From Palsa-504 sp963806335 (GTDB lineage: Bacteria > Actinomycetota > Actinomycetes > Streptosporangiales > Streptosporangiaceae): a DNA stretch of 64,000 bases. Under the pieces are notes generated by a model. It was not told the DNA's origin. It did no database searches and saw only the letters and a list, made by a program, of their open reading frames with translations. Positions 1 to 8,149 of this stretch are shown piece after piece (position 1 is the stretch's first letter; every line of letters begins with the position of its first letter). Location of the stretch: the NCBI GenBank assembly GCA_963806335.1, contig CAWDXO010000008.1:62001-126000 (forward strand), read 5' to 3'. A program made the position numbers and the translations under genes.

Positions 1-326
1 AACAGCATCCGGTCGCGGAGGATGCCGGCGTTGTTCACCACCACGTCCAGGCGGCCGAACCCGGCGGCCGCCAGCGCGATCAGCTTTTCCGTGGCCGCCC
101 AGTCGGTGACTGACGAGTGATCGGGGATCGCCCGGCCGCCCGCAGCCGTGATCTCGGCCGCGACCGCTTCGGCTGGCGTCTGGTCGGTGCTTTCCCCGTG
201 CAGGCCGGCGCCGGGATCGTTGACCACGACCGCCGCGCCATGAGCAGCGAGGGCCAGGCAGTGCGACCGGCCCAGGCCGCGCCCTCCGCCGGTCACGATC
301 GCGACCTTGCCGTCGAGCAAACCCAT
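1..326 (-). CDS. Short-chain dehydrogenase, 3' end beyond window
   Basis: Only the first 108 or so residues are visible because the gene runs leftward off the window. It opens with MGLLDGKVAIVTGG and a TGGGRGLG dinucleotide-binding turn, then NDPGAG and NNAGILRDR near residue 97. The NDPG and NNAGILRDR pair is typical of SDRs related to the (3R)-hydroxyacyl-CoA dehydrogenase domain of MFE-2, so oxidation of a 3-hydroxyacyl-CoA is the likely role (family inference). The ATG at 326-324 shares its A with the TGA of the upstream thiolase-like gene, so the two are translationally coupled in one operon. The catalytic Tyr-Lys region lies outside the window. Confidence 0.85.
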   Translation of the reverse strand, partial: MGLLDGKVAIVTGGGRGLGRSHCLALAAHGAAVVVNDPGAGLHGESTDQTPAEAVAAEITAAGGRAIPDHSSVTDWAATEKLIALAAAGFGRLDVVVNNAGILRDRML

Positions 327-1552
327 CAGGACTCCTTATTCTCGCCGGCCCGCAGGACCAGCCCTTGCGCGTTGAAGAAGAATCCGCCCGGAGTCAGCAG
401 CGCGACCCGGGCGCCCGGCACCTGGCGGCGGCCCGCCCGCCCACGCAGCTGGGTCACCGCTTCGCGCAGGTGCCCCGCTCCCTGGGAGCCGCCCTCGGAC
501 AGGCTGCCGCCGTGCGTGTTCACCGGCACCCGCCCCTTGATCTTGATCCGGTTCTCCACGGCGTCCCAGTTGTCGGCCAGGAACGCCCCGGCCTCACCGG
601 GACCGCAGAACCCGTAGGCCTCGAAGCAGCGCAAGGCCACGAAGCTGAAGCCGTCGTAGGGGAAGAAAACGTCGATGTCCTCAAGCCATAGATCGCTCTT
701 GGCCCGCAGGTCGCGGGCGGCCAGCGCCTGCCCGGTAGCGTCCAGGTCGGCCGCTAGGTGCTCCTCGGGCGGCGCGGTCATTCCCATGGTGGCCGCGTGG
801 ATGAGAACGGGGGCGGCGCGCAGGCCGCGGGCCCGCTCGGCGGTGGTCACGATGAACGCGTCCGCGCCATCGACGGGCACGTCCATGTCGTACAGGCACA
901 GCGGCTCCCTGACCATCCGGCCGCCCAGATAGTCCGCTATGGTCAGCGGCTGGCGCAGGACCGCGTTCGGATTAGCCGCCGCGTTAGTCCGGTCGTTGAC
1001 CGCGATCCGGCCGAAATCCTCCCGCGAGGCGCCGAACTCCGCCAGGTACCGGCCGGCCCAGGCCGCGTAGCCGGCCGAGCCGTGCATGCTCCACGGCTCG
1101 TGGTCACTGTGCCCGTCACCAGTGGCGGCCCGGCCGTCGGGCAGACCGAAGGTGGCCCGCCGCCGGAACGGGTTCGCGTCCGCGCTGCGCGAGAAGCCGG
1201 CGATCCGGTAGATGGAGTGGTAGACCAGCGCCACCTCGCAGGCCCCGGTCCAGACCGCGTTGCTGGCGGCCACCAGGTGGTTCACGATCGGCGGGGCGGC
1301 GCGCGTCCACCAGGTGACCGCGGGCAGGCCGAGCGCGGATACCACGGTGGCGGGGTCGATGCCGCCGGTGAGCAGCCCGCCGCCGACCACGCCGTCGATA
1401 TCGGCGGCGGTCAGCCCGGCGTCGCGGATCGCCGCGACCGCCGCTTCCAGCAGCAAGGCGAGCTCGGTCGTGGTGCCGCGGTCCCGGGCGTACGGGGACA
1501 GGCCGACACCCGCGATCGCGATCTGGTCCTTGGCCGGATTACGCCCCGTCAC
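326..1552 (-). CDS. SCP2-type thiolase-like protein (lipid-transfer/aldolase family), 408 aa
   Basis: The protein starts at a GTG (1552-1550) inside the end of the DUF35 gene, giving a GTGA overlap; the longer upstream frame is a shadow. It begins IAIAGVGLSPYARDRG and ends with VNTHGGSLSEGG and GAGHLREA, the signature of SCP2-type thiolases. The segment where thiolases carry the nucleophilic Cys reads WWTRAAPPIVNHLVAA, with no Cys, while the NTHGG histidine is kept. Relatives without the Cys include Ltp2-like retro-aldolases that need a DUF35 partner, and such a partner sits directly upstream. A C-C cleaving aldolase or non-decarboxylating thiolase role on a CoA ester is inferred. Length is normal for the family. 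Confidence 0.8.
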   Translation of the reverse strand: MTGRNPAKDQIAIAGVGLSPYARDRGTTTELALLLEAAVAAIRDAGLTAADIDGVVGGGLLTGGIDPATVVSALGLPAVTWWTRAAPPIVNHLVAASNAVWTGACEVALVYHSIYRIAGFSRSADANPFRRRATFGLPDGRAATGDGHSDHEPWSMHGSAGYAAWAGRYLAEFGASREDFGRIAVNDRTNAAANPNAVLRQPLTIADYLGGRMVREPLCLYDMDVPVDGADAFIVTTAERARGLRAAPVLIHAATMGMTAPPEEHLAADLDATGQALAARDLRAKSDLWLEDIDVFFPYDGFSFVALRCFEAYGFCGPGEAGAFLADNWDAVENRIKIKGRVPVNTHGGSLSEGGSQGAGHLREAVTQLRGRAGRRQVPGARVALLTPGGFFFNAQGLVLRAGENKES

Positions 1553-1986
1553 GGCTGCGCCCCAGCCGGGCGGAAGGCGGGCCAGGGCGCTCCGTCCCGG
1601 TCCATCCAGGTGAGCTCCACCTCGAGTCCGACGCGCAGCTGCTCCCGCGGGCAATCCAGCACCGTGGCCTCCACCCGCAACCCAAGCTGCTCGGCCAGTT
1701 CGATCGCGGCGAGCGGGAAACCGCCCTCGTAGTCCACGCCCGGGGCGGGCGGCCCCTGGTGCAGGAAGGTGAGCAGGTGCACGGTGCCGCGGCCGCTGAC
1801 CGGCACCGGGTTCACCTCGGACGACCAGCAGGACGGGCAGATCGGCCGCAGCGGCGCAGACATGCGGCCGCACGCCCGGCAGCGGTTAACCAGCAGCTCG
1901 TGGCGCAGCAGTCCCAGGTAGTACTGCTTGTTCAGGTGATCTAGCCGGACGCCAGGAAACCGCTCAAGCACCGTCTCGTCGGTCAT
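1549..1986 (-). CDS. DUF35 / Zn-ribbon OB-fold protein, 145 aa
   Basis: A rubredoxin-like zinc ribbon is visible at C36-x2-C39 and C50-x2-C53 (CRACG and CPSC), followed by a beta-rich OB-fold containing GRGTVHLLTFLHQGPPAPG and a C-terminal acyl-CoA-binding-like part. This is the DUF35_N plus OB-fold architecture that accompanies SCP2 thiolases and Ltp2-type aldolases and stabilises or activates them. It is the first gene of the leftward operon and overlaps the thiolase-like gene by four bases. The ATG at 1986 is the only plausible start. Function as the partner subunit of the neighbouring thiolase-like protein is inferred from family and context. Confidence 0.85.
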   Translation of the reverse strand: MTDETVLERFPGVRLDHLNKQYYLGLLRHELLVNRCRACGRMSAPLRPICPSCWSSEVNPVPVSGRGTVHLLTFLHQGPPAPGVDYEGGFPLAAIELAEQLGLRVEATVLDCPREQLRVGLEVELTWMDRDGAPWPAFRPAGAQP

Positions 1987-2062
1987 CCCGTCACCCTCCG
2001 CAAGCCCAACATCACACGGTTAAATCAGCTGAACAAGTTAGTTATATCATACGATTTTGAGT
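1987..2062. promoter_or_regulatory. AT-rich divergent promoter region
   Basis: Between the leftward DUF35 operon and the rightward CoA-ligase operon the composition drops sharply to AT-rich sequence (about 2017-2062: aaatcagctgaacaag, then gttatatcatacga). This is the only place where both operons can start. No precise -35/-10 pair is claimed. Similar AT islands precede most operons in this window. Confidence 0.5.
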
Positions 2063-2116
2063 TACACTGCGGGAGAGCCAAAGCCGCCTGGACCAAGGGA
2101 GCGAGTGGGAGACACC

Positions 2117-2236
2117 ATGAGCGAGCCAAAGGGGCGCGGCGCCGCCTGGACCGAGGAGCGAGGAACGAGCGACGAGGGAAGGCGGGGCAGTGAAGAGGGA
2201 ATGGGGAGGCGGGCGGGGCCCCGGAGGCAAGCGGGG
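2117..2236 (+). repeat. Interspersed repeat, copy A
   Basis: About 69 bases from the ATG at 2117 match the segment at 41603 with only two differences seen (both C/T). A variable middle follows, then a second shared block (ccccggaggc.agcgggg) near 2219-2236. A partial, degenerate extra copy of the internal part (gccgcctggaccaaggg) precedes it at 2084-2100. Here the element supplies the ATG and the first ~40 codons of a CoA ligase; the copy at 41603 lies between genes. Confidence 0.7.
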
Positions 2237-3529
2237 CCAGCAGAGCGCTTCTTCGAACCCGAGATAGAGACCATGCCGAGGGCTGGCCTCGCGGCCCTGC
2301 AGGAGGAGCGCATCCTCGAGCTGGTGCCCTACGTCTACGAGCGGTCCGCCCTCGTGCGCAAGAAGTGGGAAGAGGCGCGGGTCAAGCCCAGCGACATCAA
2401 CTCGCTCGCTGATTTCACCGAACGGGCGCCGTTCATCACCAAGGATGACATCCGCCAGTTCCGCGACCAGGCCGGCGACCCGTTCGGCGGGCTGCTGTGC
2501 ACTGGCTACGCGGACACGACCACGGTATTCTCCACCTCGGGGACGACCGGGGACGCCACGTTGTACGCGCACGCCTGGGACCGGTGGCACCCGTTCTGGG
2601 CGGCGACCGCTCGTGACCTGTGGGAGATCGGCGTCCGGCCGGGAGACTACGTGCTGGGCAGCAGCTTCAAGATGCGCGGGCCGCTGTATCACGCGGACCA
2701 GATGTGCGGCGCCATCCCGCTGATGGTGAATACGGGCATCGGCGGCTGGGCCACGGCGCTGGACGCGATTCGCCGCTACCGTCCGGTGTACGCGACGCTG
2801 ACCGGGCTGGCCATGGCGGAACTGGACCGCCTGAGCCGCGACCACGACATGACCGACATCTTTTCCTCGTTCAAGGGGGTCAGCTTCGCGGGTGAGCCGC
2901 TCGGGGCGCGGGCGCGCAGGCAGCTGGATGCCTGGGGCGTGGAGGTGTACATCTGGACCTCCACCGGCGACGTCACCCCCGCGTTCGAATGCGGCCAGCA
3001 TGACGGCTGCCACGCCTGGGAGGACTGCGTGCTGCTCGAGGCCGTCGACCTGGTCCGGGGCACGCCGGTGGCGGACGGGGAACTCGGCGAGCTGGTCGGC
3101 ACCTCGCTGGACAACCCGGCCACTCCCATGGTGCGCTTCCGCTCCGACGACATCATCCGGATGACGAGGCAGCCGTGCGGCTGCGGCCGGACGCACGCCC
3201 GGTTCTGGCCGGCCGGGCGCAAGGGCGACGAGACGATCGTGGCGGGCCGGTCCTTCGTGCCGATGGACATCTGGCGAGCGCTCGAGCAGGTCCCGGAAAC
3301 CGCTACCGCGCTGTTCCAGCTGGTCCGGCCCGCCCGGGAGATCGACGAGCTGAGGGTCCGGGTCGGCTATGACCCGGCGACCACCACGTCCGTGCCGGAT
3401 CTGCGGGACCGGGTGTCGGAGGTGATCACGGCCGCGGTGGGCGTGCCGCCGGTGCTCGAGCTGTTGCCGGAACCGGAACTGCTCGCCCGAGGCCGCGGCG
3501 GGAAGCTACCTAGGGTGGTGAAATCTTGA
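2117..3529 (+). CDS. PaaK-like CoA ligase (ANL superfamily), about 470 aa
   Basis: An AMP-forming ligase of the phenylacetate-CoA ligase type: STSGTTGDATLYAH at residues 139-152 is the phosphate-binding loop, SFAGEPLG and the YIWTSTGD region the middle motif, MVRFRSDDI the ribose-binding Asp motif, and QPCGCGRTHARF the Cys-rich turn typical of PaaK relatives. It would convert a carboxylic acid, ATP and CoA to the acyl-CoA in the cytoplasm. ATG 2117 has GGGAG seven bases upstream; a TTG at 2057 is also open. Family similarity only starts near residue 44 (RFFEPEIETMPRAG), so the preceding residues are encoded by the interspersed repeat. ATG 2201 or 2273 could be the ancestral start. It overlaps the next gene by four bases (TTGA). 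Confidence 0.85.
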   Translation: MSEPKGRGAAWTEERGTSDEGRRGSEEGMGRRAGPRRQAGPAERFFEPEIETMPRAGLAALQEERILELVPYVYERSALVRKKWEEARVKPSDINSLADFTERAPFITKDDIRQFRDQAGDPFGGLLCTGYADTTTVFSTSGTTGDATLYAHAWDRWHPFWAATARDLWEIGVRPGDYVLGSSFKMRGPLYHADQMCGAIPLMVNTGIGGWATALDAIRRYRPVYATLTGLAMAELDRLSRDHDMTDIFSSFKGVSFAGEPLGARARRQLDAWGVEVYIWTSTGDVTPAFECGQHDGCHAWEDCVLLEAVDLVRGTPVADGELGELVGTSLDNPATPMVRFRSDDIIRMTRQPCGCGRTHARFWPAGRKGDETIVAGRSFVPMDIWRALEQVPETATALFQLVRPAREIDELRVRVGYDPATTTSVPDLRDRVSEVITAAVGVPPVLELLPEPELLARGRGGKLPRVVKS

Positions 3530-4317
3530 CGCTGGCGTCCACGACCGCGGCGGCCGCCAGGCGGCCCAGGTCACGACAATGGGGCATCGGCGAGTACGAG
3601 GTTGCCGGTCAGCTGGTCTATTTCGAGGTCAGCTGGGATGACTGGCGCCGCGACACCGCCTGGGCCCGCGGCCTGCTGGCCGATCACGGCGTCGGCCCAG
3701 TGAAGGGGGATGGGCCGGGGGGGACGGGGGGCGGGAGTCCCCCGTGCGTGGAGAAGGTGGGTGGGGGCCTGGTCATCGTCGGCGGCATGGCCGAATCGCC
3801 CTGGTTCGACCCGTTCGAGACCGCGGCGTGCGAGCTGGGCGCGCCGTATTCGATCGGGGAGATCTACGCCTTCGAGGCGTTCCGCACCGGCCTGTACGCG
3901 AGCCGGCTCCCGGTCACGATGATCTTCGGCCTGGACCGGACGGTGGCCGAGGGCCTGGGCGACGAGCTCGCCGCGGTCGTGGCCCGGGTGCCGGTCATCG
4001 TGGCCAGGCCGGACGCCGCCGGCCTGCTCGCCGGGGCGGGGGCCCGGCCGTTCGTCGTCACCCGGTTGGGGCCCGCGATCGCGGTGGAGTGCCCGTACCG
4101 CGCCGGCGCCCACGTCAACGGCGCGGAGTGGACCCTGGCCGAGCGCGGCGGCGAGCTGTTCATCAGCACCGCCGGTCCGCGAGCGCACCAGGTGAACCTG
4201 GCCCCGCTGGACGTGCGCGGCACGCTGACCGAAGGGCCGTGCGGCTGCGGGCGCCCCGGCCAGCGGATCATCGCCAACACTGAGTACGCCAACACCGAGC
4301 AGGCCAACACCGAGTAG
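3526..4317 (+). CDS. Unknown protein, possible degenerate half-ligase partner, 263 aa
   Basis: The TTG start overlaps the upstream ligase stop (TTGA), so the two are co-translated. The protein has no AMP-binding loop, yet carries LTEGPCGCGRPGQRI near its C terminus, closely resembling the QPCGCGRTHARF element of the adjacent PaaK-like ligase. The core reads LVIVGGMAESPWFDPFETAA and TAGPRAHQVNL. I read it as a non-catalytic partner or a truncated paralogue of the ligase; no named family is recognised. Two inserts interrupt it: a G-rich stretch encoding KGDGPGGTGGGSPP at about residues 60-74, and a C-terminal ANTEY/ANTEQ/ANTE tandem repeat just before the stop. Confidence 0.6.
   Translation: MTLASTTAAAARRPRSRQWGIGEYEVAGQLVYFEVSWDDWRRDTAWARGLLADHGVGPVKGDGPGGTGGGSPPCVEKVGGGLVIVGGMAESPWFDPFETAACELGAPYSIGEIYAFEAFRTGLYASRLPVTMIFGLDRTVAEGLGDELAAVVARVPVIVARPDAAGLLAGAGARPFVVTRLGPAIAVECPYRAGAHVNGAEWTLAERGGELFISTAGPRAHQVNLAPLDVRGTLTEGPCGCGRPGQRIIANTEYANTEQANTE
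3704..3745 (+). repeat. G-run/C-run hairpin element, copy 1
   Basis: Runs of G (5, 8, 6) followed by GGGAGT and a C5 run form an in-frame insert in the half-ligase gene. It resembles the elements at 39911-39972 and 44490-44523, which also combine long G runs with a terminal C run. The G tracts could pair with the C tract as a hairpin or fold as a G-quadruplex. This copy is the most divergent of the three. Confidence 0.45.
4273..4317 (+). repeat. 15-bp tandem repeat, three units, at gene 3' end
   Basis: Units gccaacactgagtac, gccaacaccgagcag and gccaacaccgag+tag encode ANTEY-ANTEQ-ANTE and end at the stop codon. The array extends the C terminus of the half-ligase protein and leaves the frame intact. 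Confidence 0.85.
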
Positions 4318-4328
4318 GAGAAGACTCC

Positions 4329-5897
4329 ATGGCCCCTCACCGGATCACCGTCGGGGACATTATCAGCGAGCACCGGCGCAGCTACCCGAGCCGGCTAGCG
4401 CTCGCCGACGGGGAGCATCACCTCACCTGGCCGGAGCTGGAGGAACGGGTCAACCGGCTGGCCAACGCGCTCCGCGGGGTCGGGGTCGGGCCAGGCGGCC
4501 GCATCCTGTGGCTAGGCCAGAACTCCTTCCGGGTCTACGAGCTGCTCGGCGCCGCGGCCAAGATCGGGGCGATGGTGTGCCCCGGCTACTGGCGCTGGGC
4601 GCCGCCGGAGATGACCTTCGCGATCGAGGATTTCCGCCCCCAGGTGGTGATCTGGCAGGAGGAGGAGATCGGCAGCACCGTGCGCGCGGCACGCGCCGCC
4701 TGCCCGGGGGCCGAGTCCGCGCTGTGGCTGCGCCACGACTCCGACCCCCAGCACGGCTACGAAGCGTTCCTGGCCAGCGGCGGCCCGGCCGACCCCGGCC
4801 TGGACGTCGATCCGGATTCCGCGCTGCTGGTCATCTACACCGCGGCCATCAGCGGGCGGCAGTGCGGCTCGATGCTCTCGCATACCAACCTGATCGCCAT
4901 GGGAATGTCGGTGGCCTGGCTGGGCGACATCGACGATACGACGGTGTTCCTGAACTCCGGCCCGATGTTCCACATCGGCAACTTCCAGTTCTTCGGCATC
5001 CCGGTACTGATCCAGGGCGGTACCAACGTCGTGACCCGGCGAGTCATCGCGAGTGAGGTGCTCGACATCCTGGCGGCCGAGAAGTGCACCCGGGCGTACA
5101 TCATGCCGGCCACCGTCACCGGCCTGGTCGAGCTGATGCGCGAACGCGGCACCGAACTGCCGCAGCTGAAGGCCACCATCGCCGCGCCCATGTGGCAGGG
5201 CCTGGTGGCGGCGGACGACAGCCGCCACGGCCGCGAGGGCGGCGGCATGGGCTACGGCTACGGGCAGACCGAGGTCACCGGCTTCTGCCTGTTCGGCGGC
5301 TACGGCGGCCGAGGCGCGGGCAACGCCGGCCGACCCGCCCCGGTCACCTCGGTCCGGATCCTCGACGCTGACGGCCGGGAGTGCCCAGCCGGGGTGGCGG
5401 GCGAGATCTGCGTCCGCGGCGACACCGTGCACCTGGGCTACTGGAACCGCCCGGAGGTCAACGAGCGGCGCTTCCGCGGCGGCTGGTGGCACACCACCGA
5501 CCTCGGCCGGCGCGAGCCGGACGGCACGGTCACCTTCCTCGGCACGATGACCCGGATGATCAAGTCCGGGGCCGAGAACATCTTCCCCGCCGAGGTCGAG
5601 AACTGCCTGGAGGCCCATCCGGCGGTCAAGGAGGCCGCGGTGATCGGTATCCCGAGCAAGCGGTTCCTGCAGGACGTCAAGGCCGTCGTCGTGCTCGATG
5701 GGGAAGCCGCAGTTACGGCCGCCGACCTCATCGAGTACTGCCGGCGCCATATCGCCTCGTACAAGAAGCCGAAGACGGTGGAGTTCCTCGACGCGCTGCC
5801 GCGCCTGGGGAGCTTCGCCAAGGACTACTCGGCGCTGGACGAGAAGTTCGGCGGCGGGGGCTATCCCGGCGGCGACAACCTCGGCGGCGGGCATTAA
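4329..5897 (+). CDS. Acyl-CoA synthetase, FadD type with atypical ATP loop, 522 aa
   Basis: An ANL-superfamily ligase of full length. The N-domain ATP loop at residues 170-185 reads YTAAISGRQCGSMLSH where most members have YTSGTTGxPKG; the TAA-x-x-GR form occurs in a subgroup of actinobacterial acyl-CoA synthetases, from memory. GYGQTEVTG, the TTDLGRREPDGTVTFLG ribose-binding segment and the hinge MIKSGAENIFPAEVE are all present, so it is probably active. The C terminus FAKDYSALDEKFGGGGYPGG is characteristic of this subgroup. AGGAG lies eight bases before ATG 4329. Third gene of the rightward ligase operon, 11 bases after the previous stop. Substrate unknown. Confidence 0.85.
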   Translation: MAPHRITVGDIISEHRRSYPSRLALADGEHHLTWPELEERVNRLANALRGVGVGPGGRILWLGQNSFRVYELLGAAAKIGAMVCPGYWRWAPPEMTFAIEDFRPQVVIWQEEEIGSTVRAARAACPGAESALWLRHDSDPQHGYEAFLASGGPADPGLDVDPDSALLVIYTAAISGRQCGSMLSHTNLIAMGMSVAWLGDIDDTTVFLNSGPMFHIGNFQFFGIPVLIQGGTNVVTRRVIASEVLDILAAEKCTRAYIMPATVTGLVELMRERGTELPQLKATIAAPMWQGLVAADDSRHGREGGGMGYGYGQTEVTGFCLFGGYGGRGAGNAGRPAPVTSVRILDADGRECPAGVAGEICVRGDTVHLGYWNRPEVNERRFRGGWWHTTDLGRREPDGTVTFLGTMTRMIKSGAENIFPAEVENCLEAHPAVKEAAVIGIPSKRFLQDVKAVVVLDGEAAVTAADLIEYCRRHIASYKKPKTVEFLDALPRLGSFAKDYSALDEKFGGGGYPGGDNLGGGH

Positions 5898-6141
5898 GGA
5901 TCGCGAGCGGGATGGATGGCTGGTGGGGGTGACCCGCGACCGTTCGGCCAAATCAGCCCGCCGAGCGACATGCCGGCCACGGCAGCCCGAACTCGTCGTA
6001 CTCCGCCAACTTGCCCTCCAAGCCGTCGTCAGGGCATTGAATGGTTAACCTATTGAACTGTAAATTGATCTTAGCTTCCAGCCATCTAGCTTCGCCGACC
6101 CGGGCGGGCGCGAGGCTGGGCCGTCGACAAGGACGCCGACC
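5898..6141. other. Intergenic region with a CCGTTCGG-type site and AT-rich promoter
   Basis: No gene is seen here. It contains ccgttcggccaaatc at 5940-5954, one of several similar sites in the window, and an AT-rich stretch at 6038-6078 with the palindrome ggttaacc, which probably holds the promoter of the next synthetase. Confidence 0.4.
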
Positions 6142-7815
6142 TTGGATGAGCATCTGGCCACCATCTGGGAGTCGATCGCGGACCGGCTCGGCGCTGAGAT
6201 CGCGCTGGTGCACGGCCCCGCCCGGGTGAGCTGGCGAGATTTCGAGCAGCGGGCGGCGCGGTTCGCCCGGGCCCTGGCGTCGGCCGGGGTCGGGGCGGGC
6301 CAGACCGTCGCGATCGACATGTACAACTGCCCGGAGTACCTGGAGGTCTTCTTCGCCGCGCTGAAGATTCGGGCTGTGCCGGCCAACGTGAACTACCGCT
6401 ATCTCGACGAGGAGCTTTGCCAGCTGCTCCAGCAGTCCGACGCGGCGGCGCTGGTCTATCACGCGGCCTTCCGGGACCGGGTGTCCCGCGCCGCCGCCCG
6501 GGTGCCGGGCCTGCGGCTGGTCGCCGAGGTCGGCCGCAGCCTGGACGATGCCGGTGGCCTGGACGGCGTCCGGCGTTATGAGGACCTGATCAGGGATTGC
6601 CCGCCCGCCGCGCGGATCCGCCGGCCGGGCACCGACGTCTTCCTCTCCTACACGGGCGGCACCACCGGGCTGCCGAAGGGGGTCGAGTACGTCATCGGGG
6701 ACACCGCGAGGAACACCCGGGTGCTCGGCCGGCAGATGCTCGGCCTGGAAGATATCGACTGGGAGGGCCCGGCGCCGGACCGGGCGTCGCTCCTGCACCA
6801 GCAGCGGCGCCGCCCGGTGGCGCTGCCCGCCTCGCCGCTGATGCACAGCACCGGCCTGATCATGGCCTCGCTCCCGGTGCTGACCGCGGGCGGCACGGTG
6901 GTCACCCTCACCGCCCGCCGCTTCGACGCGGACGAACTGTTCGCCGCCGTCGCGGCCGCCCGGCCGCGCACCGTGTCGATCGTGGGCGACGCCTTCGCCC
7001 GGCCGATGATGCACGCACTGGACCGCCGGGCGGCCACCGGGCATCGTTATGACACGTCCAGCCTGGTCACCATCACCTCGGCGGGCGTGGCCTGGAGCGC
7101 CGAGGTGAAGCGGGCGATCCTGGAGCACATCCCGCAGGTCACCCTGGTCGACGCCTGCGGGTCTTCGGAAGGCGCCCTGATCGGCTCCATGGTCTCCCGG
7201 CGCGGCATGGCCCTGAGCACCGACCGTTTCCTGCCCGCCGCGGGCCTGCGCATACTGCGCGCCGACGGCACCGACATCGAGGCCGGCAGCAGGGCTGGCA
7301 TCGAGGCCGGCAGCAGGGCTGGCATCGGGGCGGGGCAAGGCGAGATCGGCATGTTCTGCGTGCCCACGGTGGCCCGCGGCTACCGGAACGACCCGGAGCG
7401 GACCGAGGCCGCCTTCCGCACCCTGGGCGGCCGCCGGTACGTCAGCACCGGGGACTGGGGCCGGTGGAATGCTGATGGCACCGTGACGCTGATCGGCCGG
7501 GGGACGTCGGTGATCAACACGGGCGGGGAGAAGGTCTTCCCGGAAGAAGTGGAGAAGGTCATCCGCGCGCTGCCCTCGGTGGACGACTGCGTCGTCATCG
7601 GGCTGCCGGATGAGCGCCTCGGGCAGCGGGTGGCGGCGGTCGTCCAGCCCAGCGACGCGGCGCTGGATCGGCTGGATCCGGAGACCGTGATCACGGCGGT
7701 GCGCGAGCGGCTGGCCGGGCACAAGGTGCCCAGGACCGTGCTGATCGCGCCGGTGCCGCGGGCACCCAACGGGAAGGTGCTGTTCGGCGCGGTGCGGCGG
7801 GTGCTTAGCGACTGA
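6142..7815 (+). CDS. Acyl-CoA synthetase (ANL superfamily), 557 aa
   Basis: A canonical AMP-forming acyl-CoA ligase: LSYTGGTTGLPKG near residues 167-180 is the ATP loop, DACGSSEGALIG the adenine-binding segment, STGDWGRWNADGTVTLIGR the ribose site, INTGGEKVFPEEVE the hinge, and PRAPNGKVLF holds the C-terminal catalytic Lys. Start is TTG 6142; no in-frame ATG lies nearby. A 24-bp duplication at 7276-7323 inserts IEAGSRAG twice in a surface loop just before the ribose site. It converges with the small gene on the other strand and overlaps its last bases. Likely activates a fatty or ring-degradation carboxylic acid; substrate not deducible. Confidence 0.9.
   Translation: MDEHLATIWESIADRLGAEIALVHGPARVSWRDFEQRAARFARALASAGVGAGQTVAIDMYNCPEYLEVFFAALKIRAVPANVNYRYLDEELCQLLQQSDAAALVYHAAFRDRVSRAAARVPGLRLVAEVGRSLDDAGGLDGVRRYEDLIRDCPPAARIRRPGTDVFLSYTGGTTGLPKGVEYVIGDTARNTRVLGRQMLGLEDIDWEGPAPDRASLLHQQRRRPVALPASPLMHSTGLIMASLPVLTAGGTVVTLTARRFDADELFAAVAAARPRTVSIVGDAFARPMMHALDRRAATGHRYDTSSLVTITSAGVAWSAEVKRAILEHIPQVTLVDACGSSEGALIGSMVSRRGMALSTDRFLPAAGLRILRADGTDIEAGSRAGIEAGSRAGIGAGQGEIGMFCVPTVARGYRNDPERTEAAFRTLGGRRYVSTGDWGRWNADGTVTLIGRGTSVINTGGEKVFPEEVEKVIRALPSVDDCVVIGLPDERLGQRVAAVVQPSDAALDRLDPETVITAVRERLAGHKVPRTVLIAPVPRAPNGKVLFGAVRRVLSD
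7276..7323 (+). repeat. 24-bp tandem duplication inside the synthetase gene
   Basis: Two copies of a 24-base unit (IEAGSRAG) followed by a partial third (IGAG). Frame is preserved. Confidence 0.85.
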
Positions 7816-8128
7816 CCAGGGCTGCGGCCCGGGCCAGCACGACCGCGAGGTCCCTGGCTTCTTCGGGTGTCAGCCCGATCAGCCGGTAGCGGCCGCCGAC
7901 GTGCACCGCGATCTCGACCGTAGGCGACCAGGCCGGCTCGCCGGGGTCATCGGGCAGGTACTGCGCGGTCTGCACGTCGAGCCGGTCCGGCACGCTGCAG
8001 CCGTCCGGCCGCGAGATGGCGACCGAGGACGTCTCGCTGGCGTGGTAGAAAGCGGTCCCGCAGGTGCCCGCGGCGTGTTCCCGGGCGCACCAGTGCGGGC
8101 ACTGGTCGGTGACGGTTGCGGACAGCAT
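7805..8128 (-). CDS. Small conserved actinobacterial protein (DUF6907-like), 107 aa
   Basis: The protein starts MLSATVTDQCPHWCAREH, has a likely metal- or disulphide-type CPxWC-x3-H motif at residues 10-17, and ends EEARDLAVVLARAAALVSR, a short helix. This pattern (CPxWC with a terminal EARxLAxxL helix) is common in small Streptomyces proteins of unknown function, annotated DUF6907 as far as I recall. AGGAGAG precedes the ATG. It lies 21 bases after the acyl-CoA dehydrogenase stop on the same strand, so it may be co-transcribed. Its 3' end overlaps the convergent synthetase gene by 11 bases. Function unknown. Confidence 0.7.
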   Translation of the reverse strand: MLSATVTDQCPHWCAREHAAGTCGTAFYHASETSSVAISRPDGCSVPDRLDVQTAQYLPDDPGEPAWSPTVEIAVHVGGRYRLIGLTPEEARDLAVVLARAAALVSR

Positions 8129-8149
8129 CGTTCTCTCTCCTCGATGTCG

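Noticed and set aside
326..1873. 515-aa thiolase frame starting at 1873
   Set aside because: The first 107 residues are a shadow of the DUF35 gene; GTG 1552 gives a family-typical start and overlap.
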